64,000 nucleotides of DNA. Source: Sphingomonadaceae bacterium (GTDB lineage Bacteria > Pseudomonadota > Alphaproteobacteria > Sphingomonadales > Sphingomonadaceae). Positions 26,832 through 35,726 of the stretch are shown here, piece after piece (position 1 is the stretch's first letter; each line of letters opens with the position of its first letter). The notes beneath the pieces were generated by a model. It saw only the letters and a list, made by a program, of their open reading frames with translations, did not search any database and was not told the origin of the DNA. Where the stretch lies: the NCBI GenBank assembly GCA_024236195.1, contig JACKKZ010000004.1, positions 1 through 64,000 of the forward strand. The letters run 5' to 3'. A program made the position numbers and the translations under genes.

Positions 26832-27974
26832 ATGTTCGATGATTTTTACGGACTGTCGGGGCGACCCTTCCAGCTCACGCCCGACCCGAATTTCTATTTC
26901 GAAAGCGCGACTCACCGCAAGGCGCTGTCCTACCTCGGCTATGGCATGGCGCAGGGTGAAGGCTTCATCGTCATTACCGGTGAGATCGGTTCAGGTAAGT
27001 CGACGCTGGTCGCCCACCTGATGAAGAAGATCGACCCGGAGCAGATGACGGTCGGCCAGATCGTGACCTCTGCGCTGGATGGCGAGGAGATGGTCCATGT
27101 CGCCGCGCAATGCTTTGGCCTCGATATCGAAGGCCATGACAAGGCAACAGCGCTGGGTGCGATTGAGAGCTTCCTGCACGACGAGGCCCGCGCGGGCCGC
27201 CGCTGCTTGCTGGTGGTGGACGAATCGCAGAACCTTTCCATCGAAGCACTGGAAGAGCTGCGTATGCTCTCCAACTTCCAGCTGGGCGCGCATCCGCTGT
27301 TGCAGACGCTGTTGCTGGGCCAGCCGGAATTCCGCGATGTGTTGCAGACATCGGGCGAACTGGAGCAGCTGCGCCAGCGCGTGATTGCGACGCATCACCT
27401 TGGCCCGATCGAAGCAGGCGAAATTGAACCCTATATCCGCCACCGCCTCGAATGTGTGGGCTGGGATGGCAATCCGGCGATTGACCAGCGCGTCTTTGCT
27501 GAGTTGCACCAGGCCACCGGGGGGATCCCGCGCCGGGTCAACCAGGTGATGACCCGCTTGCTCCTGCTGGGCGCAGTGGAACAGCGCAGCCGGATCGACA
27601 GCGCCATGCTGAGCTCCGTGCTGAAGGAAATGGAAGGCGATAACGCCTTCCCCGAAGCTGCTCCGCAGCCTTTGCCCAAGGTGGAACGCGGTCCGGCACC
27701 GGCTCCGATCAAGCATCAGGCGGTTCCGGCGGCACAGCAATTGTTGCAGCCTTCTGTTGACCAGCTGCTGGCAGAGCGCGACGCGCAGATTGCCGAGCTG
27801 CAGCAGGCTGTGGTCGAAGTCGCCAATAGCGGTGATGCCATGTCGCCTGACGTCGCTGTACGCCTCGCTGAGATCGAGCGTCGCCTCGACGAGCAGGAAC
27901 GTGCCGTGCGCAGCACCCTGACCATGATGATCGAGTGGATCGAAACCGGCAAGCCGCCGCGCGTCGCGGCCTGA
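26832..27974 (+). CDS. XrtA-associated ATPase (ExeA/GspA-like AAA)
   Basis: 380 residues. The N-terminus (FYGLSGRPFQLTPDPNFYFE) is the ExeA-like signature. Walker A is GEIGSGKST near residue 50 and Walker B is CLLVVDESQNLSIEALEEL. The last ~100 residues contain a coiled coil (LLAERDAQIAELQQAVVEVA). In XrtA loci this cytoplasmic ATPase accompanies export genes; its partner is not known. Confidence 0.92.
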   Translation: MFDDFYGLSGRPFQLTPDPNFYFESATHRKALSYLGYGMAQGEGFIVITGEIGSGKSTLVAHLMKKIDPEQMTVGQIVTSALDGEEMVHVAAQCFGLDIEGHDKATALGAIESFLHDEARAGRRCLLVVDESQNLSIEALEELRMLSNFQLGAHPLLQTLLLGQPEFRDVLQTSGELEQLRQRVIATHHLGPIEAGEIEPYIRHRLECVGWDGNPAIDQRVFAELHQATGGIPRRVNQVMTRLLLLGAVEQRSRIDSAMLSSVLKEMEGDNAFPEAAPQPLPKVERGPAPAPIKHQAVPAAQQLLQPSVDQLLAERDAQIAELQQAVVEVANSGDAMSPDVAVRLAEIERRLDEQERAVRSTLTMMIEWIETGKPPRVAA

Positions 27975-27984
27975 GGAGTTTTCG

Positions 27985-28857
27985 ATGGATGAGCCAAGGA
28001 TCGTCAACGGCCTGTCGGTCGATGTCGAGGACTGGTTCCAGGTTGGCGCGTTCGAGAATGTAATCGAACGCGGCGACTGGGACGGATTGTCTTGCCGTGT
28101 CGAACGCAATACTGACCTGATCCTGGAAATGTTCGCCGAAGCTGAGGTGAAGGCCACCTTCTTCACGCTGGGCTGGGTGGCCGAACGTTATGGCCCGATG
28201 ATGCGGCGTATTGCCGAGCAGGGCCATGAAATCGCCAGCCATGGTTATGACCACGCGCGGGTCTTCACACTGGGACGTGAACGCTTTGCCGCCGATATCG
28301 AGCGCGCACGCAAGCTGTTGGAGGACACCTCCGGCAGCGCGGTAACCGGCTATCGCGCGCCCAGCTTCTCGATAGATCACCGAACACCGTGGGCCTATTC
28401 GGTGCTGGCGGAGCAGGGCTATGCCTATAGCTCCAGTGTCGCGCCCATCGTGCATGACCATTATGGCTGGCGCGAAGCCCCGCGCTTTGCGTTCCAGCCG
28501 CTGCCTGGTTCTGACCTTGTCGAAATACCGGTGACTACCGCCATGCTCGGTGGCAGGCGGGTGGCTGCGGGTGGCGGCGGGTTCTTTCGCGTGCTGCCCT
28601 ATGCCTTCTCCCGCTGGGCGATCCGGCAGGTCAACCGGCAGGACCGGCGGCCAGCGATCTTCTATTTCCACCCGTGGGAAATTGATCCGGAACAGCCGCG
28701 CGTGCCCGATGCGCCGATGCGTTCGCGCCTGCGGCACTACACCAATCTCGACAAGATGGCAGACAAGCTGCGCGATCTGGTCGGTGAATTCGAATGGGGC
28801 AGGATGGATGTTCTTGCCCAGCGCGAAGCCGCGCTCGCAACGGAGCTTGCCGCATGA
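27985..28857 (+). CDS. XrtA system polysaccharide deacetylase
   Basis: 290 residues of the NodB/CE4 fold. LSVDVEDWFQVGAFENVI supplies the metal/catalytic aspartates, GHEIASHGYDHARVF is the H-x3-H metal motif, and GYRAPSFSID and FYFHPWEIDPEQPRVP are later motifs. It removes acetyl groups from an exopolysaccharide, but no signal peptide is seen, so it may act on lipid-linked intermediates in the cytoplasm. Its stop overlaps the next ATG (ATGA). Confidence 0.93.
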   Translation: MDEPRIVNGLSVDVEDWFQVGAFENVIERGDWDGLSCRVERNTDLILEMFAEAEVKATFFTLGWVAERYGPMMRRIAEQGHEIASHGYDHARVFTLGRERFAADIERARKLLEDTSGSAVTGYRAPSFSIDHRTPWAYSVLAEQGYAYSSSVAPIVHDHYGWREAPRFAFQPLPGSDLVEIPVTTAMLGGRRVAAGGGGFFRVLPYAFSRWAIRQVNRQDRRPAIFYFHPWEIDPEQPRVPDAPMRSRLRHYTNLDKMADKLRDLVGEFEWGRMDVLAQREAALATELAA

Positions 28858-29921
28858 ATGCGCCGTTCCCCATGTGCAAGGAAAGCATTTCCCCCATCGA
28901 CCTGCGCGATCCGGGCGAAGCAGCGCGGATTGAGGGGTTCGTTGCGTCGATGCCGGGCAACCTCCCGTTCCATCGCCCCGCCTGGTTGCAGGCGGTGGAG
29001 CAAGCGACGGGCCAGCGCGCCACCGGGCTGGTGGCGGAGAAGGGCGGGGTGGTCACAGGCTGGTTGCCCCTGACCGAAGTCCATTCGCCGCTATTTGGCC
29101 GTGCGCTGGTCTCCAGCGGCTTTGCCATTGGCGGCGGGGTGCTGGCTGAGCGCAAGTCAACCGCGCAGGCCCTGTGCGATGTTGCGCAGGAAATGGCCCT
29201 GCGCAGCCACTGCCCGACTGTTGAACTGCGCGGTGGTTATTTGCCAGAGGGCTGGGATATTACGCAGGACAGCCATTGCAATTTCGCCGGCCCGCTGTCG
29301 GCGGATGACGAAGCACAATTACTGGCCATCCCGCGCAAGCAGCGCGCCGAGGTGCGCAAGGGGCTGGCGGAGGATCTCGAAGTCTCCATCGGCACCAGCG
29401 AAGCGGACCGCGCGGCGCATTACGCGGTCTATGCGGAGAGCGTACACAATCTCGGCACGCCGGTGTTCCCGCGCGCGCTGTTTGACGCGATGCTCGACAT
29501 GTTCGGCGACAGTGCCGACATTCTCACCCTGCGCCACCAGGGTGAACCGGTGGCGAGCGTGCTGTCCTTTTACCATGGCTATTCCGTCATGCCCTATTGG
29601 GGCGGCGGTGTCTGGGCTGCGCGGCGGCTGCGCGCCAATGAACGCATGTATTACGAGCTCATGCTCCACGCGCGCAAACGCGGCTATGACCGGTTTGATT
29701 TTGGCCGTAGCAAGACCAATAGCGGGCCCTATTTCTTCAAGAAAAACTGGGGCTTCGAGCCGGAAGTTCTCAGCTATGCCAGCTGGGCCGCGCCGGGCCA
29801 TGCCAAGCGCAATATCGACCCAACCAGCGGCAGCTACTCCCGCAAGATCGAGCTGTGGAAGAAGCTGCCCCTGAGCGTCGCGAACCGCATCGGTCCCTTC
29901 ATTGCGAAGGGGCTGGCCTGA
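28854..29921 (+). CDS. FemAB family XrtA/PEP-CTERM-associated protein
   Basis: 355 residues. It has the two-part FemAB/GNAT fold with FHRPAWLQAVEQATGQRATG, later IPRKQRAEVRKGLAEDLEV and the C-terminal FDFGRSKTNSGPYFFKKNWG. FemAB proteins transfer aminoacyl or acyl groups; the XrtA subfamily is presumed to modify the polymer or its lipid carrier. It overlaps the deacetylase by four bases and the glycosyltransferase by one (TGATG). A more distant relative lies at 17.9-18.9 kb. Confidence 0.9.
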   Translation: MNAPFPMCKESISPIDLRDPGEAARIEGFVASMPGNLPFHRPAWLQAVEQATGQRATGLVAEKGGVVTGWLPLTEVHSPLFGRALVSSGFAIGGGVLAERKSTAQALCDVAQEMALRSHCPTVELRGGYLPEGWDITQDSHCNFAGPLSADDEAQLLAIPRKQRAEVRKGLAEDLEVSIGTSEADRAAHYAVYAESVHNLGTPVFPRALFDAMLDMFGDSADILTLRHQGEPVASVLSFYHGYSVMPYWGGGVWAARRLRANERMYYELMLHARKRGYDRFDFGRSKTNSGPYFFKKNWGFEPEVLSYASWAAPGHAKRNIDPTSGSYSRKIELWKKLPLSVANRIGPFIAKGLA

Positions 29922-31153
29922 TGGGCGAAGTGCTGTTCCTCGCCCACCGGATTCCCTTTCCTCCCGACCGCGGCGACAAGATCCGCTCCCACCATTTGCT
30001 CCGCGCGCTGGCGAAACTCTCGCCGGTCCATGTCGCTTGCTTCGCTGACACGGATGGCGATTGGGAGCAGGAGAAGGAGCTGAAGCAGGTCGCGGCCAGC
30101 TATTGCCTTTATGAGCGCAGCAAGCCGCTATGGCGGGCGGGGCTGGAGGCATTGGCCAGCGGCAAGCCGGTGAGCCTGACCGCGTTCGATGATGCCAGGA
30201 TGCACTGCTGTGTCCGGAACCTCGTGGCCAAGCGCGCGATCGACACCATTGTCGTCTTCTCCGGGCAGATGGGGCAATATATTCCGCCGGACTTCGAAGG
30301 CCGCGTGGTGGTCGATCTTTGCGATGTCGATAGCGCCAAGTTCGAAGCCTACGGCAAATCCGGCAAAGCCCCACGCCGCTGGATTGATGCGCGCGAAGCG
30401 CCCTTGCTGGCAGCGGAAGAAGCGCGGCTAGCCGAGCGCGCCCATGCCACGCTGCTGATCAGCGAAAACGAAGCGGAGCTGTTCCGCTCGCGTCTGCCTG
30501 CCGGGCACAAGGCCAGGATTGCTGTGCTGCGCAACGGGATCGACCATGAATTCTTCGACCCGCAGCAGGTCCACGCGCATGGCGATCTGGCCAGCACGAA
30601 GGGACCGCATTTCGTCTTCACCGGACAGATGGATTACGCGCCCAATGTCGCTGCGGCAGAGCGGGTCATCACCCGCATCCTGCCTGCAATCCGTGCGCAC
30701 CACCCTGAGGCGCAATTCCACATCGTCGGCCGCGCACCAGTGGCGCAATTGCGCGCGCAAGACGGCAAGAATGGTGTGCGCGTGTGGGGCGAAGTGCCTG
30801 ACGTAAGGCCCTTTATTGCGGCTGCTGACATCGTGCTTGCGCCGCTCGAAATTGCGCGCGGCATCCAGAACAAGGTGCTGGAAGCCATGGCAATGGCGCG
30901 CCCGGTGCTGTTGACACCGGAAGCCGCGACCGGGATTGACGCGACGGACGGTGAGCATTTCGCCATCGCTGCTGACGATGCTGCGTTGATTGGCCGGGCT
31001 CTGGATTTGCTGGCGGATGGCCCCGGATCGCTTGCCATGGCTGCGGCGGCGCGTCGCTATGTGGTGGAGCAGCAAGGCTGGCCTGCCATGCTGGCGAGCT
31101 TGCCCGAATTGCTGGGTCACCGATTGCCCGGAACACGCCGCGATGCCGCCTGA
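29921..31153 (+). CDS. TIGR03087-type XrtA system glycosyltransferase (GT-B)
   Basis: 410 residues. The N-terminus LFLAHRIPFPPDRGDKIRSH is diagnostic for this XrtA-linked glycosyltransferase family. The C-terminal GT-4-like half has FTGQMDYAPNVAAAERVI, VWGEVPDVRPFIAAADIVLAP and the nucleotide-sugar motif around NKVLEAMAMARPVLLT. It probably adds a sugar to the lipid-linked repeat unit on the cytoplasmic face. It overlaps the exosortase gene by 11 bases. Confidence 0.92.
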   Translation: MGEVLFLAHRIPFPPDRGDKIRSHHLLRALAKLSPVHVACFADTDGDWEQEKELKQVAASYCLYERSKPLWRAGLEALASGKPVSLTAFDDARMHCCVRNLVAKRAIDTIVVFSGQMGQYIPPDFEGRVVVDLCDVDSAKFEAYGKSGKAPRRWIDAREAPLLAAEEARLAERAHATLLISENEAELFRSRLPAGHKARIAVLRNGIDHEFFDPQQVHAHGDLASTKGPHFVFTGQMDYAPNVAAAERVITRILPAIRAHHPEAQFHIVGRAPVAQLRAQDGKNGVRVWGEVPDVRPFIAAADIVLAPLEIARGIQNKVLEAMAMARPVLLTPEAATGIDATDGEHFAIAADDAALIGRALDLLADGPGSLAMAAAARRYVVEQQGWPAMLASLPELLGHRLPGTRRDAA

Positions 31154-32705
31154 AGCGACTCTTTCCCAATGGCGGCAGCAGGGTCTGCTGGCCAATTTGC
31201 CAGATAGCTGGCGGCAACCGCTTGCGCGGCTTGCGCTGGCGTGGGTGGCCCTGTTCCTACTGACGGCGCAGGACTGGTTCGACATGGCGTGGCAGTGGTG
31301 GGACAGTTCGACCTACAACCACATCCTGTTTGTCCCGGCGATTATCGGCTGGCTGGTATGGATCCGGCGCGAGGACGTGCTCAAGCTCACGCCTCAAGGC
31401 TGGTGGCCGGGGCTGGTCGCAGTGGGCGGAGCGCTGTTCCTCTGGCTCATCGGCTCAATTGCCGGGGTGAACCTGGTGTCGCAGGCCGGGGCGGTCCTGA
31501 CCATGCCGGCGGCGGTGCTGGCAATCCTTGGGCCGCGCGTATCCTATGGGTTGCTGTTCCCGCTCGCCTATTCAATATTCCTGATCCCCTTTGGCGACGA
31601 GCTGGTACCCGCGCTGCAAATGATCACTGCCAAGATCGTGGTCGTGCTGGTCGAATGGAGCGGTATTCCGGCTGAGATTGACGGGGTATTTATCAACACA
31701 CCGGCGGGCCTGTTCGAAGTGGCAGAGGCGTGTTCCGGCGTGAAATTCCTGATCGCGATGATCGCGCTGGGTATCCTGATCTGCAATGTCTGCTTCAACA
31801 GCTGGAAACGCCGCATCGGCTTTATGGCGGTGGCGCTGGCATTGCCGATCATTGCCAATGGCGTTCGCGCATGGGGCACGATCTACATCGCGCAGTCACA
31901 GGGTGTGGAGTTTGCTGCGGGGTTTGACCACGTCTTCTATGGCTGGGTATTCTTCGCCATTGTGATTGGCCTGCAACTGGCGCTGTGGTGGAAATATTTT
32001 GACCGCGCCCCGGAAGACCCGGCGATTGATCCAGAGCAGATCAACGCCTCGCCCTGGCTGGCTCGGCTGGCGCGCTACGGGCTGTCGTTCAACGCCGTCA
32101 CAGCGGGGCTATGCGCGATGGTGCTGGCTTTTGCCGTTTGGCATGGTCTGGCAACGCGCAGCGAAGCCAGCGTTGCGGAGCAGGTTGCCTTGCCGCAAGT
32201 GCCCGGCTGGCAACTGATCGACTACTCGCCAATGGTCAGTTGGGAACCGCGTGCTGGCGGTGCAAAGCATCGCATGCTGGGCCGCTATCGTTCCAACGAT
32301 GGGCAAGAGGTCGATGTTTTTGTCGCCATCTACGCCTCGCAAGGGGAAGGGCGCGAAGCCACGGCCTTTGGCGAGGGAGCACTTACGCCTGAGACTTCGT
32401 GGCGCTGGCTGGAGCCGGGCCCGTCTGACCAGCAGGCGATGGGCGATTACTTGCTCGCTGAAGGCCGCGTGAAGCGCCTGGCGCGCACCAGCTTTCGTCG
32501 GGGCGAACTGACCACGGGCAGCCCTGCGCGGTTCAAACTGGCGACCATGGCCGACCGGATCCTGCTCCGCCCCCGGCCCACCATCATGCTGATCCTCTCG
32601 GCGGAACAGAAAACTGACAACAATCCGCAGCAAGCCATTGCCAGCTTTGAAAAAGCACTGGGTGATCGCGGTGAATGGATGGACCGCGTCGCGCGGCTTC
32701 GATAG
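31143..32705 (+). CDS. xrtA: Exosortase A fused to EpsI-like domain
   Basis: 520 residues. The first ~290 form the multi-pass membrane exosortase, with catalytic C197 in EACSGVKF, R242 in NGVRAWG and H263 in DHVFYGW. After a last membrane segment near residues 316-335, the C-terminal ~190 residues form an EpsI (DUF3485) domain (VPGWQLIDYSPMVSWEPR...). The enzyme is thought to cleave and transfer PEP-CTERM sorting signals at the inner membrane. ATG 31143 lies inside the end of the glycosyltransferase gene and begins a sensible N-terminus. Confidence 0.93.
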   Translation: MPPEATLSQWRQQGLLANLPDSWRQPLARLALAWVALFLLTAQDWFDMAWQWWDSSTYNHILFVPAIIGWLVWIRREDVLKLTPQGWWPGLVAVGGALFLWLIGSIAGVNLVSQAGAVLTMPAAVLAILGPRVSYGLLFPLAYSIFLIPFGDELVPALQMITAKIVVVLVEWSGIPAEIDGVFINTPAGLFEVAEACSGVKFLIAMIALGILICNVCFNSWKRRIGFMAVALALPIIANGVRAWGTIYIAQSQGVEFAAGFDHVFYGWVFFAIVIGLQLALWWKYFDRAPEDPAIDPEQINASPWLARLARYGLSFNAVTAGLCAMVLAFAVWHGLATRSEASVAEQVALPQVPGWQLIDYSPMVSWEPRAGGAKHRMLGRYRSNDGQEVDVFVAIYASQGEGREATAFGEGALTPETSWRWLEPGPSDQQAMGDYLLAEGRVKRLARTSFRRGELTTGSPARFKLATMADRILLRPRPTIMLILSAEQKTDNNPQQAIASFEKALGDRGEWMDRVARLR

Positions 32706-32717
32706 GTAGCAGCCATA

Positions 32718-34616
32718 ATGTGCGGGATCGCTGGCCTTTTTCATTACACCACCCCCAAGCCGGTCGATCCGGCACGGGTAGAACGCATGTGCGATGCGAT
32801 GGTGCATCGCGGGCCGGACGGTTCAGGAGTGTGGACTGCACAGGGGGTTGGGCTGGGCCATCGTCGCCTGTCAATCATCGACCTGGAAGGTTCGCCACAG
32901 CCAATGCACTCGGCCGATGGGCGCGTGGCCATCGTCTTCAATGGCGAAATCTACAACTTCCAGGAATTGCGCCGCGAGCTGGAGCAGGGCGGGGCGCAGT
33001 TCCGCACGGATGGTGATACAGAGGTTATCATCGCCGCCTACCAACGCTGGGGCGTTGATTGCCTGAAGCACCTGCATGGCATGTTCGCTTTCGCCCTCTA
33101 TGACCAGCACAAGCGCGAATTGTTGCTTGCGCGTGACCGCTTCGGGGTGAAGCCGCTGTTCATGGCGCGTTTGAGCGATGGCAGCATTGCTTTTGCCTCC
33201 GAACTCAAGGGCTTGCTGGCGCATCCTTTGCTGCGGCGCGACATTGATCCGCTGGCGGTGGAGGATTACCTCACCTGGGGTTATGTCCCCGATCACCGCT
33301 CGATCCTGAAGGGGGTAGAGAAGCTCCCTGCCGGGCATTACCGCTTGCTGCGCCATGATGCGGAACCGGCGGCACCGGTGCAGTGGTGGGACATTTCCTT
33401 TGCTGAACGGCGCAAGGGTTCGACCGCTGACCTTTCCGCAGAATTGCTGCACCTGATGCGAGAGGCGGTTTCCTCTCGTATGGTCTCCGACGTGCCGCTG
33501 GGTGCGTTCCTCTCTGGCGGAGTGGATAGCTCCAGCGTCGTAGCGCTGATGGCAGAGGCGAGCCGCGAGCCGGTTCGGACCTGTTCTATCGGGTTTGACG
33601 TCGCATCGCTGGATGAAACCTCTTACGCGCAGCAGGTCGCGGATCTGTTCCATACCGACCACCATGCGCGCACGGTCGATCCGAATGATTTTGATGCCAT
33701 CGGTACACTTGCGACCATGTTTGACGAGCCCTTTGCCGATGCCTCTGCCCTACCGACGTGGCGCGTGTGCCAATTGGCGCGCGAGAAAGTGACGGTCGCG
33801 CTCTCAGGCGACGGGGCGGATGAAGCGATGGCTGGCTATCGCAGGCAGGTGTTCCATGCGCGCGAGGAGCAGGCGCGGGCGATCTTGCCTGCGGCTTTGC
33901 GCAAGCCGGTATTCGGGGCCTTGGGCGCGATATGGCCCAAGGCGGACTGGGCGCCGCGCCCTTTGCGCGCGAAGACGACGTTCCTCTCGCTCGCTGCGAA
34001 TGGCGATGAAGGCTACGCCCGCGCGCTGGCGATAATTCCGCCGGAACTGCGCGCTACGCTCTATTCCGCCGATTTTGAGCGTTTGCGCGGGGATTACCGG
34101 GCTGAACAGCCGCTGGTGGAAATGATGCGCAAGGCCCCGGCGAGGACGGGGCTGGACCGCGCGCAATATGCCGACCTGAAGTTCTGGATGCCGGGCGATA
34201 TCCTGACCAAGGTGGACCGCACCAGTATGGCGGTGAGCCTCGAAGCCCGCGAACCCTTGCTCGATCACCGGTTGGTGGAGTTTGCTGCCCAATTGCCGCA
34301 ACGCGAACGGATTCGCGGGACGCAGGGCAAATGGCTGCTGAAGCATACGATGGAACGCTATTTGCCTGTGGATATCCTCTACCGGCCCAAGCAAGGTTTC
34401 GTGACCCCGATCAGTGAATGGTTGCGCGGCCCGCTGGCCGGGCAGGCACGGGCAATCGCCAGCAGCGCAGCCCTGGCTCACACGGGATGGTTTGATAAGG
34501 CCCGGCTTTCTGCGCTTGCTGAGGCGCATATCGCCGGTCGGTCCGACCATGGACGGCTTCTCTGGCAATTGCTGATGCTCGACCAATCCCTCGAAAGTCT
34601 GAAAATCAGCGGATAA
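32718..34616 (+). CDS. XrtA-associated amidotransferase (asparagine synthase-like)
   Basis: 632 residues. The N-terminal glutaminase begins MCGIAGLFHY, with Cys2 as nucleophile after Met removal. The synthetase half has the PP-loop SGGVDSSSVVALM and later VALSGDGADEAMAGYRRQ. Asparagine-synthase-like amidotransferases of this subfamily sit at the end of XrtA loci and are thought to amidate uronic acid or similar groups of the polymer. It starts 12 bases after xrtA and is the last gene of the export operon. Confidence 0.92.
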   Translation: MCGIAGLFHYTTPKPVDPARVERMCDAMVHRGPDGSGVWTAQGVGLGHRRLSIIDLEGSPQPMHSADGRVAIVFNGEIYNFQELRRELEQGGAQFRTDGDTEVIIAAYQRWGVDCLKHLHGMFAFALYDQHKRELLLARDRFGVKPLFMARLSDGSIAFASELKGLLAHPLLRRDIDPLAVEDYLTWGYVPDHRSILKGVEKLPAGHYRLLRHDAEPAAPVQWWDISFAERRKGSTADLSAELLHLMREAVSSRMVSDVPLGAFLSGGVDSSSVVALMAEASREPVRTCSIGFDVASLDETSYAQQVADLFHTDHHARTVDPNDFDAIGTLATMFDEPFADASALPTWRVCQLAREKVTVALSGDGADEAMAGYRRQVFHAREEQARAILPAALRKPVFGALGAIWPKADWAPRPLRAKTTFLSLAANGDEGYARALAIIPPELRATLYSADFERLRGDYRAEQPLVEMMRKAPARTGLDRAQYADLKFWMPGDILTKVDRTSMAVSLEAREPLLDHRLVEFAAQLPQRERIRGTQGKWLLKHTMERYLPVDILYRPKQGFVTPISEWLRGPLAGQARAIASSAALAHTGWFDKARLSALAEAHIAGRSDHGRLLWQLLMLDQSLESLKISG

Positions 34617-34754
34617 AAAGCTGAATGAATTCAAGGGGTGTGACCGAAAACGGGACGCCTGCCAATCCCCGCTGGAAAATCTCTCATTGCCAAGCGAGTC
34701 AGCACTGGCATACCTTTCCGCAAACGGGATCACGCCAAACCGGAAAGGGTCGCA

Positions 34755-35714
34755 ATGGATCGGTTGGCAAATGGGTTGGACAAAGTGAGCGGAGACGCGG
34801 AAAGCCTCGATGGCGGTGCCTTCCCCTTGGGGGAGGAAGAAGACGCGCTCGTTCGCGAAAGTGCCCTGCATGACGCGATCCCGAAGCAATTGTTTGAACT
34901 GAAAGAGCTCGATTGTTTCTACGATTGCGAAACGCAGGCCCTGTGGAGTTACATGCGGCCGGAAGGGCGGCCCAGTTTCACTCCGCCCATGCTCGCGGAT
35001 TTCGAAAGCTGGCAACACCACATCGCCACGGGTTTCGGCCCGGACAAGGTGCCGCTGCGGTACCTGATCCTGGGCAGCCGTTCGCCGGGTGTGTTCTGCT
35101 TTGGCGGTGACCTCGAACTGTTCCGCAAGCTGATTATCAATCGCGACCGCGAAGGGCTGGTGCGTTATGGCCATCGCTGTTGCCAGATTCTCCATCGCAA
35201 CATGAATTCGCTCGACCTGCCGATGCTGACCATCGGGCTGGTGGAGGGCGCTGCGCTGGGCGGCGGGTTCGAGGCACTGTTGAGCTTCGACTATATCGTG
35301 GCAGAACGTGATGCGACTTTCGGCCTGCCAGAGGTGATGTTCGGCCTGTTCCCCGGCATGGGGGCACATGCGCTGCTCTCTCGCAAGCTGGGCAGTGCGA
35401 TGGCGGAGCGGCTGATCGTCTCCAACCAGACCTACAGCGCCGAGGAAATGTACGAACTGGGCATCGTGCATCACCTCGCCGAGAAGGGCGAAGGGCTGCA
35501 GGCCTGCCGCGACTTCATCAAGAAGTCCGACCGGCGCCATGCCGGCCTCGTCAATGCGCGCCGGGCGATGAAGATATGCTGGAAGCTGGAGCTGGAAGAG
35601 CTAACCCGGATCACTGAATTGTGGGCCGATGCGGCGCTGGAACTGCGCGAGCAGGATTTGAAGGTGATGAACCGGCTGACCACGGCCCAGCAGAAACTGG
35701 CAAACGCGGCCTAA
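34755..35714 (+). CDS. Crotonase resembling DSF synthase RpfF
   Basis: 319 residues. From about residue 50 it follows RpfF: LWSYMRPEGRPSFTPPML, GVFCFGGDLELFRKLI, ALGGGFEALLSFDYIVAE and LPEVMFGLFPGMGAHALLSR. The two catalytic glutamates expected for RpfF are E173 (in GGFEA) and E193 (in LPEV), 20 residues apart as in the known enzyme (E141/E161). It would make cis-2-unsaturated fatty-acid signals from acyl-ACP. An acidic ~45 residue N-terminal extension precedes the domain. It stands alone, 138 bases after the XrtA operon, with no rpfC/rpfG here. Another crotonase reaction remains possible. Confidence 0.78.
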   Translation: MDRLANGLDKVSGDAESLDGGAFPLGEEEDALVRESALHDAIPKQLFELKELDCFYDCETQALWSYMRPEGRPSFTPPMLADFESWQHHIATGFGPDKVPLRYLILGSRSPGVFCFGGDLELFRKLIINRDREGLVRYGHRCCQILHRNMNSLDLPMLTIGLVEGAALGGGFEALLSFDYIVAERDATFGLPEVMFGLFPGMGAHALLSRKLGSAMAERLIVSNQTYSAEEMYELGIVHHLAEKGEGLQACRDFIKKSDRRHAGLVNARRAMKICWKLELEELTRITELWADAALELREQDLKVMNRLTTAQQKLANAA

Positions 35715-35726
35715 CCCTCTTCGCCC

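Noticed and set aside
33804..35540. 578-codon minus-strand frame
   Set aside because: It spans antisense to the amidotransferase end, the intergenic gap and the RpfF-like gene. It has no recognisable motif and is a compositional shadow.
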